Assembly: GCA_947630505.1 (NCBI GenBank)
Contig: CANRHV010000027.1
Span: forward strand, 1-35,520
Length of the DNA stretch: 35,520 nt
Source of the DNA: an uncultured Monoglobus sp.
GTDB taxonomy: Bacteria; Bacillota; Clostridia; Monoglobales; Monoglobaceae
Direction: 5' to 3'
The notes under the pieces were generated by a model that ran no database searches, was not told the origin of the DNA, and saw nothing but the letters and a program-made list of their open reading frames with translations. Positions within the stretch are counted from its first letter, which is position 1; every line of letters starts with the position of its first letter. Shown piece by piece: positions 9,062-18,800 of this stretch. The position numbers were made by a program, and so were the translations under genes.

Positions 9062-9090
9062 AATATAACATATATTTCAATAAAATACAA
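9062..9090 (-). promoter_or_regulatory. Probable sigma-A promoter of the giant secreted-protein gene
   Basis: TTGTAT (9085-9090), a 17-bp spacer and TATATT (9062-9067) with an upstream TGT, an extended -10. Transcription would start near 9055, giving a leader of about 195 bases that begins where the long-range pairing begins. Confidence 0.6.
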
Positions 9091-9134
9091 GCAATATTTT
9101 GAAATTTTACAAAAAAAATCGTATGGCGGGCATA

Positions 9135-9163
9135 CAAAAAGGCGCGCAGGGTTGCTGCGCGCC
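9135..9163 (-). terminator. Rho-independent terminator of rpsB-tsf
   Basis: On the minus strand a perfect 9-bp stem GGCGCGCAG / CTGCGCGCC with a 5-base loop is followed by TTTTTGT. It begins 16 bp after the tsf stop. Confidence 0.9.
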
Positions 9164-9179
9164 GTTTGTTCGGTTTTGA

Positions 9180-10097
9180 TTATTTTATCATTGAGGCAAC
9201 TTCCGCCGCGAAGTCATCCTGCTTTTTCTCGATGCCCTCGCCGGTCTCAAAGCGTACAAACTTTGTAATCTTGACGTCGGCTCCGATCTCCTTGCCGACC
9301 TGCTTTACGTAATCGGCAACGCTCTCCTTGTTCACAGCCTTAACATAAGGCTGCTCGAGCAGGCAGACCTCTTTGAGCTCCTTGGCAAGACGGCCCGTTA
9401 TCATCTTCTCTATGATGTTCTCGGGCTTGTTCGCGTTCTTGGGGTCGTTCTTGGCCTGAGCTATAAGGATTTCTTTCTCGTGCTCCTTGTAGTCCTCGGG
9501 AACGTCGTCGCTCGACAGATACTTGGGGCTGAGCGCCGCGATCTGCATAGCCACGTTTTTGAGACACTCGGTAACCTGCTCGCAGGCGGGAGCCTGAGCC
9601 TCAACCATAACGCCGATCTTTCCGCCCGCGTGGATATAGTCAACAACCACGCCGTCGGTCGAAATTCTCTCAAAGCGTCTGATGTTCATGTTCTCGCCGA
9701 TCTTGGCGATCTTTTCTGTCAGAGCGTCGCCAACATTCTGACTGCCGCCCGCGATCGTCTTGGTCTTTAAATCCTCAACATCCGCGGGATCCTCGGCCGC
9801 GATCGTCTTCGCGACGTCCAGTACAAAGCTTCTGAAATCATCGTTCTTGGCAACGAAGTCGGTCTCGGAGTTTACTTCAACAACAACGCCGACGCCGCCG
9901 TCGATGTGCGACAGAACGATACCCTCGGCGGCTATTCTGCCCGCCTTCTTAGCGGCCTTTGAGAGGCCCTTTTCTCTCAGATACTCAACTGCAGCGTCCT
10001 TGTCGCCGTCGGTCTCGACCAGCGCCTTTTTGCAGTCCATCATGCCGCAGCCGGTCATCTCTCTGAGCTCTTTTACGTCTTTTGCAGTAAATGCCAT
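9180..10097 (-). CDS. tsf: Translation elongation factor Ts
   Basis: The 305-residue protein is EF-Ts, the nucleotide exchange factor that releases GDP from EF-Tu. The N-terminal UBA-like TS-N domain is clear (VKELREMTGCGMMDCKKAL), and the conserved contact loop SETDFVAKNDDFRSF follows at about residues 77-91. Two core repeats fill the rest, including the second conserved block near YIHAGGKIGVMVE. The length is normal for Firmicutes. AAAGGA lies upstream of the ATG. It follows rpsB by 45 bp, the usual bacterial order, and ends at a strong terminator. Confidence 0.98.
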   Translation of the reverse strand: MAFTAKDVKELREMTGCGMMDCKKALVETDGDKDAAVEYLREKGLSKAAKKAGRIAAEGIVLSHIDGGVGVVVEVNSETDFVAKNDDFRSFVLDVAKTIAAEDPADVEDLKTKTIAGGSQNVGDALTEKIAKIGENMNIRRFERISTDGVVVDYIHAGGKIGVMVEAQAPACEQVTECLKNVAMQIAALSPKYLSSDDVPEDYKEHEKEILIAQAKNDPKNANKPENIIEKMITGRLAKELKEVCLLEQPYVKAVNKESVADYVKQVGKEIGADVKITKFVRFETGEGIEKKQDDFAAEVASMIK

Positions 10098-10142
10098 TTT
10101 ATATATCTTCCTTTCGTGTTTTGTGTTAAAATATCATTTATA

Positions 10143-10889
10143 TTACTCGTCGAGCATGTCGAGGTTTACGTCGTCCTCTTTTTTCTCGGAATTGTCCTCA
10201 AGCTGCTCGCCCTGCTTGCCCTCTAAGATCGCGTTTCCGATCGTGGTTACGATGAGCTTTACCGCGCGGATAGCGTCGTCGTTTCCGGGGATGGGATAAT
10301 CGGCCTCCTCGGGGTCGCAGTTTGTGTCAACGATCGCGATAACGGGGATACCCAGCTTGTGGGCCTCGGCGATGGCGTTCTTCTCTTTCCTGGGGTCAAC
10401 AACGAACAGCGCCGACGGAAGAGCCTTCATCTCCTTGATGCCGCCCATGAACTTCTCAAGTCTCTCTTTTTCAAGATTGAGCTTGATGACCTCTTTCTTG
10501 GGCAGAAGGTCCATTGTGCCGTCCTCTGTCATCTTCTCGAGCTGATACAGTCTGCCGATCCTCTGCTTGATGGTCTTGAAGTTTGTGAGCATTCCGCCCA
10601 GCCATCTGGCGTTAACGTAGAACATGCCCGTTCTCTCGGCCTCTTCCTTTATCGCTTCCTGAGCCTGCTTCTTGGTTCCCACAAACAGAACCGTGCCGCC
10701 CTCGGCCGCGACGTCGCGCGTAAAGTAATACGCTTCCTCAATTTTCTTTACAGTTTTCTGAAGGTCAATGATATAGATGCCGTTTCTCTCCGTGAAAATG
10801 TACTCAGCCATTTTGGGGTTCCAGCGGCGGGTCTGGTGTCCGAAGTGAACGCCTGCCTCCAGTAACTGCTTCATCTGAACTACTCCCAT
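10143..10889 (-). CDS. rpsB: 30S ribosomal protein S2
   Basis: The 248-residue protein is ribosomal protein S2. It begins [20 protein letters not shown] and contains [49 protein letters not shown] and the late block [20 protein letters not shown], all hallmarks of bacterial S2. The tail is acidic ([16 protein letters not shown]). The frame is open about 20 codons upstream, but the ATG at 10889 follows GGAGGT with correct spacing and gives the standard N-terminus. It heads the rpsB-tsf operon behind the promoter at 11023-11051 and a hairpin-containing leader. Confidence 0.98.
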   Translation of the reverse strand: MGVVQMKQLLEAGVHFGHQTRRWNPKMAEYIFTERNGIYIIDLQKTVKKIEEAYYFTRDVAAEGGTVLFVGTKKQAQEAIKEEAERTGMFYVNARWLGGMLTNFKTIKQRIGRLYQLEKMTEDGTMDLLPKKEVIKLNLEKERLEKFMGGIKEMKALPSALFVVDPRKEKNAIAEAHKLGIPVIAIVDTNCDPEEADYPIPGNDDAIRAVKLIVTTIGNAILEGKQGEQLEDNSEKKEDDVNLDMLDE

Positions 10890-10919
10890 GATTTTACACC
10901 TCCGTAAAGTTATACCTCC

Positions 10920-11016
10920 GCCCCGATCGGCTTTTTTCGGAACCGACATGGGAACGCGGCACTACCGAAAAAATCACAGGGCGTGTGTATTTAAATTTTT
11001 GTGCGGTTTCGCACAG
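10920..11016 (-). promoter_or_regulatory. rpsB leader with hairpins, possible S2 autoregulatory element
   Basis: The transcript from the rpsB promoter has a leader of about 125 bases. It contains the small hairpin GTGCG-aaac-CGCAC (11001-11014) and a longer stem TTTTTTCGG / CCGAAAAAA enclosing about 25 bases (10930-10973). Ribosomal-protein leaders often bind their own product, and that role here is only inferred. Confidence 0.35.
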
Positions 11017-11022
11017 ACTAAG

Positions 11023-11051
11023 ATTATATCACATCAATTTCACGATTGCAA
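11023..11051 (-). promoter_or_regulatory. Sigma-A promoter of rpsB-tsf
   Basis: TTGCAA (11046-11051), an exact 17-bp spacer, and a perfect TATAAT (11023-11028) on the minus strand. It lies 41 bp past the MATE stop codon. Confidence 0.85.
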
Positions 11052-11091
11052 GAGAAATTTTGAAATTTTTTGAAAAATTTTTAAAATATTT

Positions 11092-12855
11092 CTATAATCG
11101 GATCTCCACAATGGTGTTGTTCATATTCAGGACCCTTGTGTATTCCATTTTGTCCGCCATGCGTTTTATGAGCTCAATTCCGCCCAAGTTATATTTATCG
11201 GCCTCATCGCGCTTGTATTCGAGAGGATCAAAAGGAATTCCGTCGTCGCGCAGACGCAGGATCAGCAAATCCTCGTCTTTTACCAAACATATATCTATAT
11301 AACTTCTTTTTATATTTTTATAGCCGTATTTTCCGATATTGACGGTCAGCTCCTCGGCCGCGATACCCACGGTGTTGGCCTTGTTCTTGTCTATCCCTTG
11401 GCTCAAGCAATATTCAATAAGCTTTTCGGATATTCCGACCGCGTCATCAGCCGTGCCCGTGACGGTAACGTCATAGAAAACATCGCCTCCCTTGTCGGGT
11501 ATGGCGGCAAAACCTCTCTGCGGCACTTTGCCCTTTTTCTGCAAAACTGATCTTGTGACCGTAACGATAAGTATAGCCGCGATCTCGCTGACTATCATTG
11601 AGGCGAATATTCCTCTTACGCCGAACAGTATCATCGCGCCCAGCGCGAGCGGTATTTTTATAACGAACATTTCAAGCAGGGTATCAAGCGTCGCGATACC
11701 CGCCCGGCCTATTGTTCTGTAATAGTTTTGGATAATCGAGTTTACAGCGTAAAACGCGAAACTCAGGCTGAATATCCGCAGGCACTGCAGATACAGCGGC
11801 TCAAGCTCGGGTATGCTGAAGCCGTACAATTCGGAAATGAGCTGAGGAGCGGCAAGGAACACGCCAATAAGCACCGCGAAAACACCGCCTGTCACTTTTA
11901 ATATGCGCAGCAGCAGCCGCCTTATGCCGTAATAATCCTTCTCGCCGTACAGCACGCCCGCGATAGTCGGTATCACCTCAACAATGCCGTTGAGACACAG
12001 CTGAACGATAAAATTCGTGTCGTTTGTTATCGAGTAAACCGTCATCATATCCTGGCCGAGTATGTAAAGCGTGCTTGTGTTCATTATGACAAGGCTTGCC
12101 GCCGTCAGCGCGAACATTGCCATATTCGGCAGTCCGTTTTTGGCCGATTCAAGAAAAAGCGCCGATTTTTTTAGTATGCTTATTTTTTTGAATTTAAGCA
12201 TTCTTCTTTTTGATCTCAGGTATATCGGGACAAATATCGCGCCGCTTATAATATAGCCTATTATTGTAGAGGCTGTCGACGCGCCCACGCCGTAGGGCGT
12301 GTATTTGACAAGAATATAGTCGAGCGTAAGGTTTATAACATTCGCGGTTATATGAAGCGCCGCCGATATGTTCGGATTATTATCCACATTCATAAAATAT
12401 GATATTGCCAAAACCGCGCAAACGGGCCACAGGCCTATGCCGTTTACGTACAGCACGGTCTTTACCATATTATACATGTCGCCGCCTTGAGCCGCCGTGA
12501 GCTTGGCGGCGAAAAAGGGCGCGGAAGCAAGCTCGGCCACAGAGAATATCAGCGTTAGAATTATCGTCGCCAACATCGAAACCGATAGCACATCCGAAGC
12601 CGAGTCCGTGTCTCTTTTGCCGAGATAAACCGCGGCGGTCACGGAGCCGCCCATTCCCAGCAATATAGCCGGCAGCTGCAGGAACAGAAGCAGGGGCATG
12701 GCTATATTAAGCGCAGACACGGCGTAGCTTCCCATGAGGTTGCCCACTATTATCGAATCCACGAGGGAGCCGAGCTGCAGAGCCGCCGTTACCATAACGC
12801 TCGGGAGCAGATAACTGTACAGCTTTTTTCTTATAAGATAATCATTTCTTTGCAA
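11092..12855 (-). CDS. MATE-family exporter fused to an RsbW-like ATPase domain
   Basis: Of 587 residues, about 1-450 form a 12-helix MATE transporter (LVDSIIVGNLMGSYAVSALN, the FMNVDNNPNISAALH region, a second half-repeat from about 240). Residues about 455-587 are a GHKL ATPase of the anti-sigma/RsbW type: N-box EELTVNIGKYGY, G1-like RDDGIPFDP, G2-like LGGIELIKRMADKMEY. MATE proteins are cation-driven antiporters and need no ATPase, so the tail is probably regulatory. The start is TTG at 12855 after GGGGTG; the next in-frame ATG would remove most of the first helix. It lies 12 bp after the NRPS stop and is translationally close to it, so export of the NRPS product or self-protection is the likely job. 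No terminator separates it from rpsB. Confidence 0.88.
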   Translation of the reverse strand: MQRNDYLIRKKLYSYLLPSVMVTAALQLGSLVDSIIVGNLMGSYAVSALNIAMPLLLFLQLPAILLGMGGSVTAAVYLGKRDTDSASDVLSVSMLATIILTLIFSVAELASAPFFAAKLTAAQGGDMYNMVKTVLYVNGIGLWPVCAVLAISYFMNVDNNPNISAALHITANVINLTLDYILVKYTPYGVGASTASTIIGYIISGAIFVPIYLRSKRRMLKFKKISILKKSALFLESAKNGLPNMAMFALTAASLVIMNTSTLYILGQDMMTVYSITNDTNFIVQLCLNGIVEVIPTIAGVLYGEKDYYGIRRLLLRILKVTGGVFAVLIGVFLAAPQLISELYGFSIPELEPLYLQCLRIFSLSFAFYAVNSIIQNYYRTIGRAGIATLDTLLEMFVIKIPLALGAMILFGVRGIFASMIVSEIAAILIVTVTRSVLQKKGKVPQRGFAAIPDKGGDVFYDVTVTGTADDAVGISEKLIEYCLSQGIDKNKANTVGIAAEELTVNIGKYGYKNIKRSYIDICLVKDEDLLILRLRDDGIPFDPLEYKRDEADKYNLGGIELIKRMADKMEYTRVLNMNNTIVEIRL

Positions 12856-12867
12856 AGTAACACCCCA

Positions 12868-15800
12868 TTATTTTATGTCGGCCGCATTGTCAAAAAAGCC
12901 GAGGGTAACAAGAGCGTTTATCGCTCTGCTTATGTAGTTCTCGTTTATGAGCGGCCACGAGAATCCCAGCTTGTACAGCGCCTTTACGGTAAACCTGTTG
13001 ACGCTTTCAATCATTCTGTGTTCCGCGTCGTTTTCCTTGTATGATATAAGCGCCGAAACCTCCATGCTTTTTTCGTCGCTTGACAACATCTCGTTAAACC
13101 GCTTTTCGAATTCCTCGTCCGACACGTTTTTAATAATTATGCTGTTTTCGCGCATTCCCTCAATAACGTTGTCCATATGTACAAAATGCGAGTTATACGC
13201 GTGGAACACCGTAAACTTATCCGGTGTGCCGGCCAGCTTTAATATAGCCGCCGCCACACAATCTATCGGCGAAAATTCAACTTCCGTATCGAGCTCCGAT
13301 ATCGGGAAACAGCCGAGCGCCGCGTAAGCGCGCAGCGTGTTCATAAAGTTGTTGGTCCTGAAATTGGCCTGGAACTCCCCGTCATTTTCGCGGCTCATCA
13401 AATTGCCGACGCGTATTACCTTTCCTTTGAGCCCTTTGTCCCCGACCGCAGTAAGCACCGCCTTTTCGGCTCTGTGCTTGGTGTTTATATACTTGTTGTC
13501 AAGATTCTGCCCGAATTCAAGCATGCTTTCAGAAAGTTTCACATACTCGGGAATACTGCCGTTTATGCTCTCGCCGCCCACGCTTACCGTCGATATCTGA
13601 ACTAGGCTCTTGTCAAGCTCGAGGCAGGCCGATATGAGATTTTCGACACCCTCAACATTGACTTTTTCGAGTATGTCACTGTTTGTGAAATGCTTTACGC
13701 AGGCGGCGCAGTTTATCACGGTGTCAAAATCGTATCCGCGCAGCTTGTCCGTGAGATCGCTTGATGTAATGTCGCTGTCTATAACGGTGATGCCGCTTTC
13801 GAACAACTCGTCGTAGGTGTCGTCGAAATAAAACATAAGCATCATTTTAACGCGTTCCTCGGCTGTCAGCTTGCCGTTGTTGCGCGCGAGGCAGAATATC
13901 TTTTTTGCGCCGCTGTCGATAAGCTGTTTAAGCACGTGCGCGCCCAAAAATCCCGTGACGCCCGTCACCAGAACGTTTCCTATGTCCGTGTAATTAATTT
14001 CTCCGACGTGCCGCGCCGTGTTGTATTTCAGTACGTCATAAAGCGGCTCTTGTTCCTCGTTTGTATTTATTTCGGCCGCGGTTTTTGTCTCCGCGACAGG
14101 TGTTTCCGAAGCGTTCACAAACGCCGCCAGCTTCTCTGGCGTTGTGTTGTCGAAAATATCCTTATAGACGACGGGAATATTCTGCGTCATGCAGCGCACG
14201 GCTATCTTTGAGGCAAGCAGCGAAGTGCCTCCGAGTTCAAAGAAATCGTCGTCGGCATATACCGTGTCAAGGCCGAGCACAGCAGCGAACATATCGCAGA
14301 ATATCTGTTCCGTGTCGTTTGCGGCTTTTCTTCCGGCCGATCTCTGCTGCGCCGCTTCGGGTTCGGGCAGCGCCTTTTTGTCTATCTTTCCGTTTTTTGT
14401 CATCGGCAGCTTATCAAGCTGTATAAGCACCGACGGCACCATATAATGCGCGAGGGATTTTTTGAGGTGCTCGGTAAGCGCCTGCTTTTCTATCTGTTTT
14501 GAGGCGGTGAAATATCCGCACAGATATTGCTGCTGACCCTCGCCCTTTACGATAACAACGGCGTTTGTAACATCGGGATAGCCGCACATAACGTTCATTA
14601 TTTCGTCAAGCTCAACGCGGAGCCCTCTCAGCTTTACCTGATTATCCGCTCTTCCGAAAAATTCTATCTCTCCGTTTGACAGGTATCTCGCTATGTCGCC
14701 GCTGCGGTACACGCGTCCGTTTTCAAGCCGGATGAACGCCTCGGCGGTCTTTTTCTCAAGACCGACATATCCTCTCCCTACGCCGAGACCGCCTATTGCC
14801 AGCTCGCCTTTCGCGCCCGCGGGCAGGATATGTCTGTGTTTGTCGATAATATAGGCTTTGACGTTCGCCGCCGGGTTGCCTATGGTAATGTTTTCTCCGG
14901 AGGTCATCACCTTTGCTATGCAGCTGACAGTGGTTTCGGTGGGGCCGTAGCCGTTGACTATCACGGCGTCGGGACTCGCTTTGCGCAGTAATCCGTAAAG
15001 CGAGGGCGTGAACGCTTCCGCTCCGAGATCATACATCTTTATGCGCGACAAGGCCTTTGCCGCCTGAGGTATTTCCGCGATATTAGTCATGAAAGACGGC
15101 GTGCCGCACATCACTTCCACATTGTTTTCCTCTATAATTTTCGCGAGAGCGAGCGGATCGTGTATCTCCTCGTCCGTGGCTATGCACACCGTCATGCCGT
15201 TGCAAAGCGAAATGTGGATTTCCATTACGGAAAAATCAAACGATACCGCCGCAACAGAGAGCGCGGTTTTTCCGCCGTTTACATATTCAAACGTCTCTTT
15301 GTTTTTCGGGTTCGCGTTCACAAAATTACAGAGGCTGCCGTGCTCTATCATAACGCCCTTGGGTGTTCCCGTTGAGCCCGAGGTGTATATGCAGTAGGCG
15401 AGTGAGTTTTCGGGGATATCTGTTTCGGGATCAGAAGCGTTTTCATTTTGCAAAAGCTCGCTCAAGGCAAGCGCGGCGTAGGGCTTGCCGCCGAAAAGCT
15501 CCGCCCTCTCCTGTTTCAGCTCGTCCGTTGTTATGACAAAACGCGCGTGAGAATCTCTGAGACAGAAATCCACTCTGTCGTCGGGATAATCGGGCAGCAT
15601 GGGCAGGAAAGCGCCGCCGGCTTTCATTATTCCGTACTCCGCGGCGGGAATGTTGACGTCTCTCGGCAGCAGCATGCCCACGGGCTCGTCGAGCCGCACT
15701 CCCTTTTCAATAAGCGTGTGGGCTATCCTGTTGGCACGCGCGTTTAACTCGCCGTATGTCAGGCTCTCGCCGCCCGAAATAACAGCGATTCGCTCGGGAT

Positions 15801-18800
15801 GCGCCGCCGCCTGCGATTCAAACAACCTGTTCACGCTCACAAGCTCGATCGGATAATCGGTGTCGTTAAAGCTTTTAATTGCCTCGGCGTCCTCGCTTGA
15901 CAGCATTGACACCTCGCCGATATATGTGCTTGCGATAAACGAAGCCGCCGCGGCGTCCATTGAGCTCATAAAGGTCTTTATAAATCCGTCGCTGTAGAGA
16001 TTGGCGTAATATTCGGCCGCGTATTCATATGCGCCGTCTTTGATGGTTATATCCACCGAGAGCTTTGATTTCGCGGCGTCAAGGCTCAGGGTCGTTACAG
16101 CGCATTTTTCACCGCCGATAACATGCTCGGAAATGCCGCTGTCCTGATACGCGACCATTATGTCCGCGCTGACGCCGTATTCTCTTGAAATTTCCGCGAA
16201 GGAATAAACGTCATTTTCCATGCTGTCAAGCAGCTGCGAGCCTGTTTCCTTAACAAGCTCCAAAACGGTCCTTTGGCCGTCGATATCGCAGTATACGGGC
16301 AGCGTCTTTACAAACATTCCCAGAGAATTTTCCGTTCGGGAATCGCTCCTGCCGTTGTATATCGTTGTGAATACCGCGTCGTCGGCGTTATTATATCTTC
16401 CGAGAACAAAGCCGAACACCGCGTTGAAAAAGCCGTTCGGAGTAACTTTGTGCTTTTGGCAGTACGCCTCTACCTCTTTCGGCGAAAGCGAGGAACGCAA
16501 GGTCATAAAGCCCGCTTTGGTTTCGCTCTCGTTTTTGTCGGGCTTTGGCAGACAGTCGGCGTCGCAGCCGCCGAGCAGCGAGGCGTAATAGTCCTTCGCT
16601 TTTACATACTCCTCGGAGGCTCTCGCCTTTTCCTCCGAAAGCGCGGCTTCGAAGCTCGAATATGATTCCGCGGCGAGCCCCTCGCCGTCATAAGCCCTCG
16701 AGATATCTCTCAGAATAATGCTTAGAGAGGCGCCGTCGCTTATGATATGGTGCGTTTCGAGGAACAAATACAAGCCGTCAGCCTTTATCAGTTTCGCGCT
16801 GAACAATCTTCCACCGAGCAGATTATAAGGCTTGGCGAGCCGCGGTTTTATGCTTTCTATATCATCGGCGGCAACGGTTTCTATCGAGCTCTCGTCAAAT
16901 GAAAGGTCGCCGTCTGATCTGCGCTGTCTGATATTGCCGTCGTCGTCCATAAACAATCTCGTTTTAATATACGGGTGCGCGTTGATCGCCCGGATAACGG
17001 CGGTTTTAAGTCTGTCTTCGTCAATGCCGCCGCCGAGCTTGAGCAGCACGGGAATATTATATATGGTGGTTTCGGGGTGAGCTATCGCCTCGACGAAAAT
17101 TCCCTCCTGCGTTTTTGTGAGCGGATAGTCGGATTGTATCTCAAAAACTTCGGACTTTTCGGCATTGGCAAAAAACCGTTCGAGTTTTTGAACGGTGTTG
17201 TTTTCTTTGAGGTCGGAGGTCTTTACGGGCGCGTCGAAGGCTTTTGAAAGCAGCACATTCAGTCTTACGGCGCCGATTGATGAAAGACCCGCGTCATAAA
17301 TATCGGTAGTGATGCCGAAATCGGCATAGCCGAGCGCCTCCGCTGTAAGATCGAATATTTTTTGCTGCGTTTCGTTTTGCGGCGGTATAATTTCATTCTG
17401 TTTTCTCACGGGTTTCGGCAGCTCACGCTTATTGACCTTTTGGTTCTGGTTCAGAGGGATCGACGGTATCTGCATGGTTACGGACGGGACCATATATGAC
17501 GGCTTGCGCTCTCTTATAAAATCATTCAGAGCCGAAATATTAATTTCGCCGTCGCCGACAATATATGCCGCGATATATTTTTCGCCCGTTTCCTCGTCCT
17601 CAAAAGCCTGAACGGTGGCGTCCGTCACGCCGTCAAATTCTCGTATAACTCCCTCGACCTCGGTCAATTCGATGCGGAAACCGCGCACCTTGACCTGTCC
17701 GTCGTTTCTTCCGATAAAATCTATTTCTCCGTTTGGCAAAAGTCGAACCACGTCTCCGGAGCGATACGCTCTTTTGTAGTCCTCGTCGTCGCTGAACGGG
17801 TTGCGAATAAAGGCTTTTTCGGTCAGGTCGTCTCTGTTCAGATAGCCTCTCGCGACGCCGCGGCCCGCGATAAGCAGCTCGCCCGGAACAAGAGGCGGCA
17901 GTCTGCGGAGATTCTCATCCACAACATAGCATTTATAATTCGCGATAGCCTTGCCGATAGGCACTCTTTCATAAAGCCGCTTAACCGGCATGACCGTGGT
18001 AAATATTGTGCACTCCGTCGGGCCGTAGCAGTTATAGAAACGCGTGTCCGTGTCCTTCGGACGGACGGGCACAAGCTTTTCTCCGCCGACCGAGAGATAT
18101 TTCAGCTTTTCGGGAGAGGCCATGGAATAGAACTGCCGTCCTATCTGCGTCGTCATAAATGAATGGGTTATACCGAGCCTGTCAAACCATTTTTCAAGCT
18201 CTATAAGATCAAGTCTTATTTCCTCTTCAACAATGCAGACGCAGGCGCCCGCTGTCAGCGCGGGATACATATCCATCATATTCGCGTCAAACCCATAGCT
18301 GGCGTAAGCCGCGGCGCGGGAATGCTCGTCCATTTTATAGAAGTCTCTGTACCAGCGGCAGAAATTGGCGATATTGCCGTGCTCAAGCATTACGCCCTTG
18401 GGCACGCCCGTTGATCCCGACGTGTAAAGCAGAGTGAACAGATCGTTCGGCTCGGGGTCTTTTTCTATTCTGCCGAGGTCGGGAAGATCGGGTATATCCT
18501 TTGTGAGCAATATCGCGCCTTTGTATTCGGGCGCTTTTGAAAGCAGCTCCTCGTCGGCTATAAGCAGCTTCGCGTCCGCGTCCGACATCATAAACTCCAG
18601 GCGGTCGGCGGGATGCGCGGGATCGAGCGGCTGATAAGCGGCGCCCGATTTAAGCGCACCCAAAGAGGCTGTTACCATATAGGCGCATCTCGGTATAAGT
18701 ATCGAAACAACGTCGCCGCCGCCGATGCCGAGCGAGCGTATTTTGTTCGCTATGCGCTCCGAAATATCATCGACCTGCGAATAGGTAAGTATTTCATCTT

